Source: JAQGMJ01 sp036498945 (GTDB taxonomy: Bacteria; Pseudomonadota; Gammaproteobacteria; Burkholderiales; JAEUOS01). From it: DNA of 64,000 nt. Positions 17,479 to 25,520 of the stretch are shown here, piece after piece (position 1 is the first letter of the stretch; each line of letters opens with the position of its first letter). Position numbers and translations under genes: made by a program. The stretch lies in assembly GCA_036498945.1 (NCBI GenBank), contig DASYEQ010000050.1, forward strand, positions 1-64,000, in the 5' to 3' direction. The notes beneath the pieces were generated by a model, which was given only the letters and a program-made list of their open reading frames with translations, searched no databases and was not told the origin of the DNA.

Positions 17479-18090
17479 ATGGAATTCACGCGCCACGCGC
17501 CTGCTGCCATGACAACGACTGATGCCCTCGAAACCCTGATGAGCTCTTCCTCGCAACCGGTTCACAGCCTGCCGATCCCGCCGGCGCCCGCCGCCCGCGA
17601 CGACGCGCCGTTCGACAAGCGCGCGTTTCGCAACATCCTCGGCAGCTTTCCCACCGGGGTGACGGTGATCACCACGCTGGCCCAGGATGGTTCGCCGGTG
17701 GGCCTCACGGCCAACTCCTTCAATTCGCTGTCGCTCGACCCGCCGCTGATCCTGTGGTCGCTGAACAGCAATTCGCCGAGCCTGGTGTGCTTCGAGAATT
17801 GCCCGAACTTCAACATCAACATCCTGGCGCACGGGCAATCCGGCCTGTCGCGGCGCTTTGCCACGCCGATGGCGGAGAAATTCACCGGGGTCGACTGGCA
17901 TCCCGGCGGCGCCGGCGTGCCGGTGCTGCAAGGCTGCGCGGCGGTGCTGGAATGCACCCTGGTGTCGATGCAGGAGGCGGGCGACCATATCCTGTTCATC
18001 GGGCGCGTGGACCGCTTCGAGGGCCTCTCGCACCCGCCGCTGGCGTTTCATGCCGGCAAGTACCGCCTGCTGGGCGAGCAGATCGAGTAG
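17479..18090 (+). CDS. flavin reductase family protein (FMN-binding split barrel)
   Basis: This encodes up to 203 residues. From about residue 45 it matches flavin reductase-like proteins: FRNILGSFPTGVTVITTL, GLTANSFNSLSLDPPLILWSL, NFNINILAHGQ and the end region FIGRVDRFE ... PLAFHAGKYRLL. Such proteins give reduced FMN/FAD to partner monooxygenases. The position 198 bases after the aryl-CoA hydroxylase gene, on the same strand, suggests related use, though that hydroxylase carries its own reductase. Start is uncertain: ATGs at 17479, 17509 and 17539 are in frame and none has a good ribosome binding site; the Pro/Ser-rich first 40 residues look disordered. Confidence 0.88.
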   Translation: MEFTRHAPAAMTTTDALETLMSSSSQPVHSLPIPPAPAARDDAPFDKRAFRNILGSFPTGVTVITTLAQDGSPVGLTANSFNSLSLDPPLILWSLNSNSPSLVCFENCPNFNINILAHGQSGLSRRFATPMAEKFTGVDWHPGGAGVPVLQGCAAVLECTLVSMQEAGDHILFIGRVDRFEGLSHPPLAFHAGKYRLLGEQIE

Positions 18091-18106
18091 CGTGCCCTGC
18101 GCCAAG

Positions 18107-18137
18107 CAAAAACGCCGGCTAGCTGCCGGCGTTTTTG
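18107..18137. terminator. bidirectional intrinsic terminator
   Basis: A perfect 13-bp inverted repeat, CAAAAACGCCGGC (18107-18119) and GCCGGCGTTTTTG (18125-18137), with a 5-base loop, lies between the convergent flavin reductase and MFS genes. The A and T runs within the arms allow it to work on both strands. Confidence 0.92.
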
Positions 18138-18153
18138 TTTGCTTGCCCGCAGC

Positions 18154-19359
18154 TCAAGCCGGCTGCGGTGCTGCCGCGGTGCCCTGCATGCGCCGCTCGA
18201 TACGCGCCACCATGCGCCCGCCGATGAAGGCGATGGTGGCCGCGCCCACCAGCAGGTAGAGGATGTTGTCCCAGTGCTTTTCCTCGCCCACCACGTAGGC
18301 GACGAAAGGCGCGGCGATGAACTGCCCAAGGTTGGAGCCCTGGATGATCATGCCCTGCACGGTGGCGATCTGCGCGGCATTGCGCGCGTGCAGGGTGGTG
18401 GCCGACATCACCGAGCCGGGGATCACGCCGCCGCCCATGGAAAACGCCAGGCAGCAGGCGAAGCGCAGGCCGTCGGGCAGGCTGGTGGCGAAGGTGCCGA
18501 TGGCGAAGCTGCCCATCAGGAGGCCACCGAGGGAGACGCAGGCGCCGCGCGACAGGCCGCGCTTCATCAGCCAGCCGCCGGCAAGGTTGCCGAAGATGTT
18601 GATGCCGACCATCGCCGCGGTGAGGTTGGAGGCGAGGTTGAGCGAAGCCGCCCGCTCGCCGGTGAGGAAGGTCGGCAGCCAGTTCATGATGGCGTTGAAC
18701 TGGAAGGTGTAGCAGGCAAAGGCCAGCGCGATCCACCAGGGCCCGGCGCGCTTGAGCGGCACGGAAATCGAGGCCCAGTCGGGCGCGGGGCCGGGCGGGT
18801 TGCGGTAGTCCGCGCGGCCGGCAAACAACAGCGCCGCCATCAATGCCGCCAGCACGGCGCAGGCGGCCCACAGGCCGTGCCAGCCGCCGGCGGCGATGAG
18901 ATAGGGCGTGGCGAGCATGGCGATGGAAGTGCCGGTGGGCATGTAGGCGCCCCAGAAGCCAAAAGCGAGCGCACGGTCGCGCGGCGCGGTGGCTAGCGTA
19001 ATGAGACCGGGGGCGCCGATCACCACCATCATGAAGCCCAGGCCTTCGAGAAAACGCCCGGAGAACAGCGTCGTCACACCGGGAACAAACATCGGCATGC
19101 AGGAACCGGCGACCAGCAGCAGCAAACCGCCGATGCAAAAGCGGTAGGCGCCGACGCGCGCGGCGGTGAGGCCCAGCATCACGCCGCAGAACACGCCGAG
19201 GAAGTTGAACATCGACAACAGCCAGCCGATCGCCGCCACCGAGAGGCCGTATTCGCGCGCCAGCACGGGAATCGCGGGCGGCAGCTTGCCGATGAAAGTG
19301 GCGCCGACCACGCCGAGCAGGATGGCGACAGCGGCGGCGCGCAGGTGCGTCTGATTCAT
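18154..19359 (-). CDS. MFS transporter
   Basis: This is a 401-residue inner-membrane protein with about twelve hydrophobic helices in two halves of six. The A-motif-like loop after helix 2 is GLTAARVGAYRF, and the second half has the corresponding GNLAGGWLMKRGLSR. The helix 4-5 region (FLEGLGFMMVVIGAPGLITL and GAYMPTGTSIAM) resembles CynX/NimT-type and related exporters. The substrate cannot be told. It is a single gene, ended by the shared terminator at 18107-18137; upstream neighbour cobT is 128 bases away on the same strand, so co-transcription is possible. Confidence 0.9.
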   Translation of the reverse strand: MNQTHLRAAAVAILLGVVGATFIGKLPPAIPVLAREYGLSVAAIGWLLSMFNFLGVFCGVMLGLTAARVGAYRFCIGGLLLLVAGSCMPMFVPGVTTLFSGRFLEGLGFMMVVIGAPGLITLATAPRDRALAFGFWGAYMPTGTSIAMLATPYLIAAGGWHGLWAACAVLAALMAALLFAGRADYRNPPGPAPDWASISVPLKRAGPWWIALAFACYTFQFNAIMNWLPTFLTGERAASLNLASNLTAAMVGINIFGNLAGGWLMKRGLSRGACVSLGGLLMGSFAIGTFATSLPDGLRFACCLAFSMGGGVIPGSVMSATTLHARNAAQIATVQGMIIQGSNLGQFIAAPFVAYVVGEEKHWDNILYLLVGAATIAFIGGRMVARIERRMQGTAAAPQPA

Positions 19360-19486
19360 GGTCTGGCTGTTTTGCTCTTGTGAGGGCAGCGCATGGAACG
19401 CGCGGCCGCGGGTGATGCGCCGGCGCAGAAGACGGGGGCGGGATGGCGCGATTATCGCCCATCACCCCATCAGGCGGCGCATCGTC

Positions 19487-20539
19487 TCAGCGCGCCCCGC
19501 CTTCCTTGTCGGCCACGCCGGCCGATTCGAAGCTCGCCATGTGGTTGAGGAAGTCGCAGGCGGCGCGCACCAGCGGCAGGGCGAGCGCGGCGCCGCTGCC
19601 TTCGCCCAGGCGCATCTTGAGTTTCAGCAGGGGCTCGGCGTGGAAGTGCTGCAGCATGGCGGCGTGGCCGGTCTCGTCCGACTGGTGGGCGAAGACGCAG
19701 TAGTCGAGCACGTGCGGGTCGATGGCGCGGGCGGCGAGCAGCGCGGCGCCGGCGACGAAGCCGTCGACGAGGATGATCATGCGTTCGTGCGCGGCGGCCA
19801 GCATGGCGCCGGCCATCATGGCGATTTCGAAGCCGCCGAGGGCGGCGAGGGCTTCCAGCGGCGTGGCCACATTGTGGTGCAGTACCAGCGCCTTGCGGAT
19901 CACTTCACGCTTGCGGGCGAGGCCGGCGTCATCCACGCCGGTGCCGCGGCCGACGCAGGCTTCGGCCGCCAGGCCGGTGAAGCGGGCCATCAGCGCGGCG
20001 GCGGCGGTAGTGTTGGCGATGCCCATTTCGCCCAATGCGAGAAGGTTGCAGCCCAGCACATTGAGTTCGCGCGCGGCGCGGCCGCCGGCTTCCAGCGCCT
20101 GCTCGCACTGCGCGATGGTCATTGCCGGGCCTTGAGTGAAGTTCTGCGTGCCCATGGCGACCTTGCGGTCGAGCAGGTGCGGGTGCTCGTCGAACTTGTG
20201 GTTGACGCCGGCATCGACCACGTCCACTGCCAGGCCCTGCGCGCGGGCGAACACGTTGACCGCGGCGCCGCCGGCGAGATAGTTCATCACCATCTGCCAC
20301 GTCACCTCTTGCGGATAGGCGGAGACGCCTTCGGCGGCGACACCATGGTCGGCGGCGAACACCAGCATGTGCGGGGCGTGGATGTGCGGGCTTTCGGTGC
20401 CCTGCATCATGCCCAGGCGCAGCGCCAGGGTTTCGAGTTGGCCGAGAGAGCCCAGGGGCTTGGTCTTGCGGTCGATCTTGTGTTTCAGGCGGCCGGCGAG
20501 CTCAGGGCTGCCGGCGGGCGGGATGCGCGGTTCCAGCAT
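19487..20539 (-). CDS. cobT: nicotinate-nucleotide--dimethylbenzimidazole phosphoribosyltransferase
   Basis: This is a 350-residue CobT, which makes alpha-ribazole phosphate for the lower ligand of cobalamin. Diagnostic segments are KTKPLGSLGQLE near the N-terminus, VFAADHGVAAEGVSAYPQEV, LNYLAGGAAVNVFAR-like, GEMGIANTTAAAAL, GRGTGVDD and the C-terminal RLGEGSGAALALPL with the catalytic Glu at about 313. ATG at 20539 gives normal family length; upstream frame extensions are antisense-like. Its start overlaps the 3' end of the CWC protein gene by 38 bases. No other cobalamin gene lies in the window. Confidence 0.96.
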   Translation of the reverse strand: MLEPRIPPAGSPELAGRLKHKIDRKTKPLGSLGQLETLALRLGMMQGTESPHIHAPHMLVFAADHGVAAEGVSAYPQEVTWQMVMNYLAGGAAVNVFARAQGLAVDVVDAGVNHKFDEHPHLLDRKVAMGTQNFTQGPAMTIAQCEQALEAGGRAARELNVLGCNLLALGEMGIANTTAAAALMARFTGLAAEACVGRGTGVDDAGLARKREVIRKALVLHHNVATPLEALAALGGFEIAMMAGAMLAAAHERMIILVDGFVAGAALLAARAIDPHVLDYCVFAHQSDETGHAAMLQHFHAEPLLKLKMRLGEGSGAALALPLVRAACDFLNHMASFESAGVADKEGGAR

Positions 20540-20735
20540 CGGTGTCTTTCGCGTTGTCGTTGAGCGCCTGCGCGAGGCAGGCGGGGCACAGGCAGGTGTC
20601 GTACGGCAGGAGGGTCGAGAGGCGCGGCAGGGCGGCGCACCAGCACTCCGCGAGGCCCGCCACCATGCCGCAGGTGAAGGCGGCGCCGCAGCGCGCGCAG
20701 GCGCTGGCGGAAGCGGAGTCGGAGGGGTTTGCCAT
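20502..20735 (-). CDS. cysteine-rich CWC family protein
   Basis: This is a 77-residue small cytoplasmic protein with the CWC pattern: CARCGAAFTCGM, then AECWCAALP and CLCPACLAQAL, giving eight cysteines that probably bind one zinc ion or more. The function of the family is not established. It overlaps the following cobT start by 38 bases in another frame, so the two are translationally linked. The last 20 residues (ending HPARRQP) lie in the overlap and look less conserved. Confidence 0.87.
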   Translation of the reverse strand: MANPSDSASASACARCGAAFTCGMVAGLAECWCAALPRLSTLLPYDTCLCPACLAQALNDNAKDTDAGTAHPARRQP

Positions 20736-20796
20736 GGGGTGGGCCGGGAATGAGGCGACATTCTACGAGAAGCCATGCCCGCACCCAGAAAGAGGT

Positions 20797-20825
20797 CTTG
20801 AAAAGCCTTGCACAAGACCGCATCT
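20797..20825 (+). promoter_or_regulatory. candidate sigma-32 (heat-shock) promoter
   Basis: CTTGAAA (20797-20803), 14 bases, then CCGCATCT (20818-20825) matches the heat-shock consensus CTTGAAA / CCCCATNT with a single mismatch in the fixed bases. It lies upstream of the Hsp20 gene and predicts a leader of about 150 bases. Confidence 0.7.
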
Positions 20826-20956
20826 GCGCTGGTCCGGCAAATCGAAAATCAAGAAAAAACTTTTAACGATCAATGACTTGAAAGCCTGCCGCCGGTGCAT
20901 ATATTCAAATCAACGCGGCATCAAACCGAACCTTACGCAAGAGCCGCAGTAACCAA

Positions 20957-20974
20957 CTTTTTCCGTTGAAGGAG
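20957..20974 (+). promoter_or_regulatory. Shine-Dalgarno-masking hairpin, candidate fourU-like RNA thermometer
   Basis: In the Hsp20 mRNA leader, CUUUUUC (20957-20963) can pair with GAAGGAG (20968-20974) through seven base pairs, two of them G-U, closing a four-base CGUU loop. The right arm is the entire ribosome binding site, eight bases before the ATG. A short U-rich helix with wobbles that covers the AGGAG is the hallmark of fourU thermometers of small heat-shock genes. Confidence 0.68.
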
Positions 20975-20982
20975 ATTTGAAT

Positions 20983-21408
20983 ATGAGCACCCTGACCCTC
21001 TATCGCGACCCGTTTGCCGCTTCCTTTGACGACGTGCTGCGCGGCTTTTTCACCCGCCCGGCGACGCGTCAACAACCTGCCGTGCGCGCCATCCGCTTCG
21101 ACGTCGCCGAGCAAGGCAACGCGTATGTCGTGAGCGCCGAGCTGCCCGGCTACAACAAGGAAGACGTGCAGGTCGAGATCGACGGCGCGCGCGTGACCAT
21201 CACCGCTGAAGCGAAAGCGCAAACCGAGAACAAGGAAGGCGAGAAAGTGGTCTACAGCGAGCGCCATACCGGTAAGGCCGTGCGCAGTTTCGAGCTCACC
21301 AGCGAGATCGACAGCGACACCGCCGCGGCGAAGTATGAAAACGGGATTTTGACGCTGACTCTGCCGAAAAAAACCCAGGAAGGCCGGAAACTTTTGAATA
21401 TCGCCTAA
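20983..21408 (+). CDS. Hsp20/alpha-crystallin small heat-shock protein
   Basis: This is a 141-residue ATP-independent chaperone that holds unfolding proteins. The alpha-crystallin domain runs from about residue 36 (IRFDVAEQGNAYVVSAELPG, YNKEDVQVEIDGARVTITAE, YSERHTGKAVRSFELTSEID) to the conserved AAKYENGILTLTLPK end. The C-terminal I-X-I anchoring motif is not evident; the tail is short (EGRKLLNIA), so oligomer form may differ. ATG at 20983 is preceded by AAGGAG. Control is probably by heat: a sigma-32-like promoter at 20797 and a masking hairpin at 20957. Confidence 0.95.
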   Translation: MSTLTLYRDPFAASFDDVLRGFFTRPATRQQPAVRAIRFDVAEQGNAYVVSAELPGYNKEDVQVEIDGARVTITAEAKAQTENKEGEKVVYSERHTGKAVRSFELTSEIDSDTAAAKYENGILTLTLPKKTQEGRKLLNIA

Positions 21409-21669
21409 GTCTGAATTTGCAGATGACGCGTTAATGCCGCCGATACCCGTTTTGTGTCTCGATTGGTTAAATTGATTCAAGAAGCGGGAACTTTAGCGGT
21501 ATAAAGATTCAAAGCAAGTGTAGGTTGAAGCAAGCGGTAGTAACAGTTTCACTTTGTTCTTTGCAAGCTCCCACGGCGGTCTTGGTCTCCCCCTATCAGG
21601 ATCGCCGCTGTCCGCCTTCATTGGGCCTATAGCGTGACCTCCTCCCGCGCGATTAGGTGAATGGCGGAC

Positions 21670-21708
21670 CGGGCGTCGAATCCCCCTGGCCCCCCCAGGC
21701 GACGCCCG
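21670..21708. other. compound hairpin
   Basis: CGGGCGTCG (21670-21678) pairs with CGACGCCCG (21700-21708), nine perfect base pairs, and an inner CCTGG/CCAGG stem (21685-21689 with 21695-21699) sits above a six-base AATCCC bulge on the left side. It directly precedes the terminator at 21716. Confidence 0.6.
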
Positions 21709-21715
21709 TCTTTCC

Positions 21716-21754
21716 GGCGTGATTGGCTCCGTGCCAATCACGCCTTTATTTTTT
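21716..21754 (+). terminator. intrinsic terminator before argB
   Basis: A perfect 11-bp stem, GGCGTGATTGG (21716-21726) and CCAATCACGCC (21734-21744), is followed by TTTATTTTTT. It points on the plus strand and lies 340 bases after the Hsp20 stop, so it ends either a long Hsp20 transcript or an independent RNA. Confidence 0.9.
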
Positions 21755-21857
21755 CCGGGGCCGGTTTCATGCCTTGGGGCTGACACACAGGATTTACGAT
21801 CGCGCACCCCGGCGGGCGTTACAATCCGCGCATTCGTCCCCTCCCCCTTCCGCCGCG

Positions 21858-22745
21858 ATGACCGATACCAAAGTCACCCCCGCCACCCAGGCTTCGATCC
21901 TGGCCGAAGCCTTGCCCTACATCAAGCGTTTCCACGGCAAGACCATCGTCGTCAAATACGGCGGCAATGCGATGACCGACGTGAACCTGCAAAAGGGCTT
22001 CGCGCGCGACGTGGTGATGCTCAAGCTGGTGGGCCTCAACCCGGTGGTGGTGCACGGCGGCGGCCCGCAGATTGAGGCGCTGCTCAAGCAGTTGAACATC
22101 AAGAGCGAGTTCATCCAGGGTATGCGCGTGACCGACGCCGCCACCATGGACGTGGTGGAAATGGTGCTGGGCGGCGCGGTGAACAAGGACATCGTCACCC
22201 TGATCAACCAGGCCGGCGGCAAGGCCGTGGGCTTAACAGGCCAGGACGGCGACCTGATCCGCGCCAAGAAGCTGATGATGCCGAACAAGGACAAGCCGAC
22301 CGAGTTCATCGACATCGGCCAGGTGGGGGACATCGAGTCCATCGATACCACCGTGATCACGGCACTGCAGGGCGCCGGCTTCATTCCGGTGATCGCGCCG
22401 ATCGGCGCTGGGGAAAACGGCGAGACCTACAACATCAACGCCGACGTGGTGGCGGGCAAGGTGGCCGAGATACTCAACGCGGAAAAGCTGGTGCTGCTGA
22501 CCAATACCCCCGGAGTGCTCGACAAGGCGGGGAAGCTACTCACCAACATCACCCCGCATGATATCGACGCGATGGTGGCGGACGGCACGCTTTCCGGCGG
22601 CATGCTGCCGAAGATTTCTTCCGCGCTGGACGCGGCGCGTGCCGGGGTGAAAAGCGTGCACATCATCGACGGACGCGTCGAGCATGCGCTGCTGCTGGAG
22701 ATTCTCACCGACCAAGGCGTGGGGACGCTGATCCGCTCGAAGTAG
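21858..22745 (+). CDS. argB: acetylglutamate kinase
   Basis: This is a 295-residue ArgB, which phosphorylates N-acetylglutamate in arginine synthesis. Amino-acid-kinase landmarks are IVVKYGGNAMTD near residue 32 (phosphate loop Lys), NPVVVHGGGPQIEALLKQL, GMRVTDAATMDVVEMVLGG, INADVVAGKVAEIL and LTNTPGVLD. The C-terminal GVGTLIRSK end is normal for the family. The start ATG at 21858 follows a CCGCCGCG run with no strong ribosome binding site. It stands alone apart from the small membrane gene that follows by seven bases. Confidence 0.97.
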   Translation: MTDTKVTPATQASILAEALPYIKRFHGKTIVVKYGGNAMTDVNLQKGFARDVVMLKLVGLNPVVVHGGGPQIEALLKQLNIKSEFIQGMRVTDAATMDVVEMVLGGAVNKDIVTLINQAGGKAVGLTGQDGDLIRAKKLMMPNKDKPTEFIDIGQVGDIESIDTTVITALQGAGFIPVIAPIGAGENGETYNINADVVAGKVAEILNAEKLVLLTNTPGVLDKAGKLLTNITPHDIDAMVADGTLSGGMLPKISSALDAARAGVKSVHIIDGRVEHALLLEILTDQGVGTLIRSK

Positions 22746-22752
22746 AAATGGC

Positions 22753-23028
22753 ATGACCACGAAACCACCAAGCGTCGCCTCGCTGATCTCGACCGCCTTC
22801 CTGATCGACATCGCCTGTTCTTCGGTGTTCTACGGCCTGGGCAAGGGCCTGACCGCGCATATCGGCTGGCCGCTGTTCCTGGTGATCTGGGTGCTGGTGA
22901 TTGCCGTGCCGGTTTACGCTTATCTGACGGTCAAGCGCGGCAGTGCGAAAGCGGCACTGGGGCCCTTCCTGCTGTTTTCGACACCGGGCCTCTTGCTGGG
23001 AATGGTATTCCCCTACGCCTTGCTTTGA
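22753..23028 (+). CDS. small two- to three-helix membrane protein
   Basis: This is a 91-residue hydrophobic protein, seven bases after argB and probably co-transcribed. Hydrophobic stretches are at about residues 8-28, 38-58 and 70-90 (ALGPFLLFSTPGLLLGMVFP). A short basic loop LTVKRGSAK separates the last two. No family was recognised and nothing ties it to arginine synthesis other than position. Confidence 0.75.
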   Translation: MTTKPPSVASLISTAFLIDIACSSVFYGLGKGLTAHIGWPLFLVIWVLVIAVPVYAYLTVKRGSAKAALGPFLLFSTPGLLLGMVFPYALL

Positions 23029-23073
23029 ACCAAGAAAAAAGTAAAAACCTGCTTTTGCCTGGAAAGGCATGGC

Positions 23074-23106
23074 CAAAAAAAATCGCCGCAATGCCGGCGA
23101 TTTTTC
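23074..23106. terminator. bidirectional intrinsic terminator
   Basis: AAATCGCCG (23080-23088) and CGGCGATTT (23095-23103) form nine base pairs with a six-base loop, preceded by a run of A and followed by a run of T. It separates the argB unit from the convergent end of the sox cluster. Confidence 0.9.
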
Positions 23107-23122
23107 TTTGGGACGCGACAAC

Positions 23123-23626
23123 CTATTTCTTCGGCGCGATCAGCTCGCCGATGTCGGAGACGTCTTCCTCGAACAGCTCGCCCTTGTCCAGGCGCAGGAG
23201 CTTGCCGTCGCGGCCGATGACGTAGGTGATGGGCAGGCCCTTGGGACGCTGCAGTTGCTTGTCGATGGCGTCGCTGGTCATCGAGACCGGGAACGTGAGC
23301 TTGCGCGTATCGACGAAACCACGGGCCTTGGCAACGTCGTTTTCGATGTTCAAGCCGATCACCACCAGGCCGTCCTTGGCGCGGGCGTTATAGAGCTTCT
23401 GGAAATACGGGATCTGCTTCTGGCAGAAGGGGCACCAGGAAGCCCAGTATTCGATCACCACCAGCTTGCCCTTGAGCTCGGCCGGGGTAATCGTCTTGCC
23501 GTCGATGGTCTTGAGCTCGGGAATCGGCACGGTATCGCCGGGCTGGAAGGCGAACGCCGCACCGCTCACCGCAAATGTAGCGGCGGCGAAGAGCAGGGTG
23601 AGGAATTGGCGCATCGCGGTTTTCAT
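23123..23626 (-). CDS. TlpA-like periplasmic thioredoxin at the end of the sox cluster
   Basis: This is a 167-residue exported thioredoxin-fold protein: signal peptide to AAFA, FQPGDTVPIPEL start of the fold, active site WCPFC (C65, C68) and cis-Pro loop GLPITYVIGRDGKL. TlpA/ResA/SoxW-type proteins reduce disulfides in the periplasm. As the last gene of the sox unit (35 bases after soxB), it may keep the SoxY cysteine or SoxA/X cysteines reduced, as SoxS/SoxW do in other organisms; that is inference. No CcdA/SoxV membrane electron donor is in the window. ATG at 23626 gives a proper leader. Confidence 0.9.
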   Translation of the reverse strand: MKTAMRQFLTLLFAAATFAVSGAAFAFQPGDTVPIPELKTIDGKTITPAELKGKLVVIEYWASWCPFCQKQIPYFQKLYNARAKDGLVVIGLNIENDVAKARGFVDTRKLTFPVSMTSDAIDKQLQRPKGLPITYVIGRDGKLLRLDKGELFEEDVSDIGELIAPKK

Positions 23627-23661
23627 ATGGCTATTTCGGGGTTTCGTTTCAAGGTACGTTT

Positions 23662-25395
23662 TCAAGCAATGCCCGGATTGCCTGCCACGCCCTTGAGCGT
23701 CGGCAGGTTGAGCGTGCGTGGGGTGATGGTCTTTTTCGAGCGCAGGTAGCCGGCCACCACGTCCCAGATCGGCTGCCCGGACGCCCCCTCGGCGACCGGC
23801 GCCCAGCCGGCCACCTTGTAGGTCTTGGCGGCGTCCATCGGCTTGCCGTTCAGGCGCATGTCGGAAATGCGCGCGCCCATCTTCGCCTTGGGGGCGCAGG
23901 TGTAGGTCATGCCACCGACGCGCACCATGTCGCCGCCCTGCTGGTAATAGGGGTCGGGGTTGAACAGGTTGTCGCAGACGTCTTCGAGGATCACCTTGAT
24001 CTGCTCGCCGCTGATGTCGGAAAGGGTCGAGTGGGGATAGGTGATGGCGGTCTGGTCCATCAGGTTTTCGAAGGTGATGGATTCGCCCGGCAGCAGGCTG
24101 GTGCCCCAGCGGAAACCCGGCGAGAAGGCGATTTCGGCGCCCTTCACTTCCATCAGGGCATCGAGGATCAGCTGGTCGCCGGTGCCGTTGAAATTGCCGC
24201 GGCGATAGAGCGTGCCTTCGGTAACGGCGAGCTTTTCGGCCAACTTGTCCTTGTAGGGCGCGCGCACTTTTTCGATGTGCGCGGCCATCGCGGCATCGGG
24301 CTTGAGGAAGTTGGAGAACACCGGCAAGAGCTTGTACTGGAAGTCGGCGATCCTGCCGTTTTTCACGTCGAAATCGAGCACGCCTAAAAACTTGCCGTTG
24401 CTGCCGGCATTGGTGACCAGGGTCTTGCCGCTGTTGTTTGAGATCACCACGGGCGCGGGCACGCCGTCGTGCGTGTGGCCGCCGAGGATGGCGTCGATGC
24501 CGGTGACGCGGGTGGCGAGCTTTAGGTCGACGTCCATGCCGTTGTGCGAGAGCAGCACCACCACGCGGGCGCCCTTGGCGCGCACTTCGTCGACCTGCTT
24601 TTGCAGGTTCTCATCCTGGATGCCGAAGCTCCAGTCGGGGGTGAAATAGCGCGGGTTGGCGATCGGCGTGTAGGGAAAGGCCTGGCCGATGATCGCCACC
24701 GGTACGCCGTTCATTTCCTTCAGCGTGTAGGGCGCGAATACCGGGTCGCCGAAGTCCGCGGTCTTGACGTTTTGCGCGATGAAATCGGTGCGGCCCTTGA
24801 AGTCCTTGGCCACCACTTCCTCGACGCGCTTGGCGCCGTAGGTGAATTCCCAGTGCGCCGTCATCACGTCCACGCCCAACAGCTTGCAGGCGTCGATCAT
24901 GTCCTGGCCCTGGGTCCAGAGCGAGGTGGCCGAGCCCTGCCAGGTATCGCCGCCGTCCAGGAGCAGCGCGCCGGGGCGGCTGGCGCGCATCTGCCTGATC
25001 AGGGTAGCGAGGTGTGCGAAGCCGCCGACCTTGCCGTACATTTTCGCCGCGCGCTCGAAATCCAGATAGGTGAAGGCATAGGCGAAGCGCTTGTCCATCA
25101 TCGTGCTTTGCGCGAAGGCCTGGTTGGCGCGGTAGAACTTCATCAGCGCCTCACCAACCAGGTGCGGCGGCTTGCCGGCGGCCTCCGCGATACCGATGTT
25201 CACGTTCGGTTCGCGGAAGTACACCGGCAGCAACTGGGCGTGGCAATCGGTGAAATGCAGGAAGTGCACGTTGCCGAAGCGCTTGACGTCGTACAGGCGC
25301 TCGCCGGCATCCGCGGCGCCGGCCGCGCGCGGGTCGAGCACCGTGCCGCTGGCGGCGGCGATGGCGAGGAGATTGAGGAACTCGCGGCGGTCCAT
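23662..25395 (-). CDS. soxB: thiosulfohydrolase SoxB
   Basis: This is a 577-residue periplasmic di-manganese hydrolase that releases sulfate from the cysteine-bound sulfone on SoxY. A Tat leader (MDRREFLNLLAIAAA) is followed by the 5'-nucleotidase-like metal sites HFTDCHAQLLP, LLDGGDTWQGS, AHWEFTYG (the SoxB-specific replacement for the usual GNHE-type motif), LSHNGMDVD and LGGHTHDG. The C-terminal domain with GFRWGTSLLPGE completes the enzyme. It lies between soxX and the thioredoxin gene, in one minus-strand unit. Confidence 0.97.
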   Translation of the reverse strand: MDRREFLNLLAIAAASGTVLDPRAAGAADAGERLYDVKRFGNVHFLHFTDCHAQLLPVYFREPNVNIGIAEAAGKPPHLVGEALMKFYRANQAFAQSTMMDKRFAYAFTYLDFERAAKMYGKVGGFAHLATLIRQMRASRPGALLLDGGDTWQGSATSLWTQGQDMIDACKLLGVDVMTAHWEFTYGAKRVEEVVAKDFKGRTDFIAQNVKTADFGDPVFAPYTLKEMNGVPVAIIGQAFPYTPIANPRYFTPDWSFGIQDENLQKQVDEVRAKGARVVVLLSHNGMDVDLKLATRVTGIDAILGGHTHDGVPAPVVISNNSGKTLVTNAGSNGKFLGVLDFDVKNGRIADFQYKLLPVFSNFLKPDAAMAAHIEKVRAPYKDKLAEKLAVTEGTLYRRGNFNGTGDQLILDALMEVKGAEIAFSPGFRWGTSLLPGESITFENLMDQTAITYPHSTLSDISGEQIKVILEDVCDNLFNPDPYYQQGGDMVRVGGMTYTCAPKAKMGARISDMRLNGKPMDAAKTYKVAGWAPVAEGASGQPIWDVVAGYLRSKKTITPRTLNLPTLKGVAGNPGIA

Positions 25396-25520
25396 AGGTC
25401 TTTCAGACGGTATCGAGCATGCAGGCTACGCCTCTTCGCCATGCCCGATATCAGTATTTTCTAATAAATGCAGCCAAGAAAGAGCGGGGATCGACCGCCT
25501 CCCCGCTCCCTGCAACAACG

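Larger units (their letters stand above)
21409..21857. other. structured, AT-richer intergenic region; possible non-coding RNA
   Basis: This 449-base gap has no protein-like frame. Its first 150 bases are clearly AT-richer than the surroundings. Further on, TCCGCC near 21609 can pair with GGCGGA near 21663, a compound hairpin occupies 21670-21708 and a strong terminator follows at 21716-21754. A transcript starting in the AT-rich part and ending at that terminator, about 250-300 bases, would be a plausible small RNA on the plus strand, or the region may only be a long Hsp20 3' end. It does not match 6S, SRP, RNase P or tmRNA as I know them. Confidence 0.45.

Noticed and set aside
19487..20815. 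Long cobT start near 20815
   Set aside because: The upstream extension runs antisense-like through the CWC gene in another frame and has no CobT-like residues before MLEPRIPP.
21670..21700. tmRNA-like GGATTCGAC string on the minus strand
   Set aside because: The short match is part of a GC-rich hairpin arm. I could not find a tRNA-like acceptor, T-arm, tag frame ending in Ala-Ala or CCA end at the expected distances, either in the normal or permuted order.
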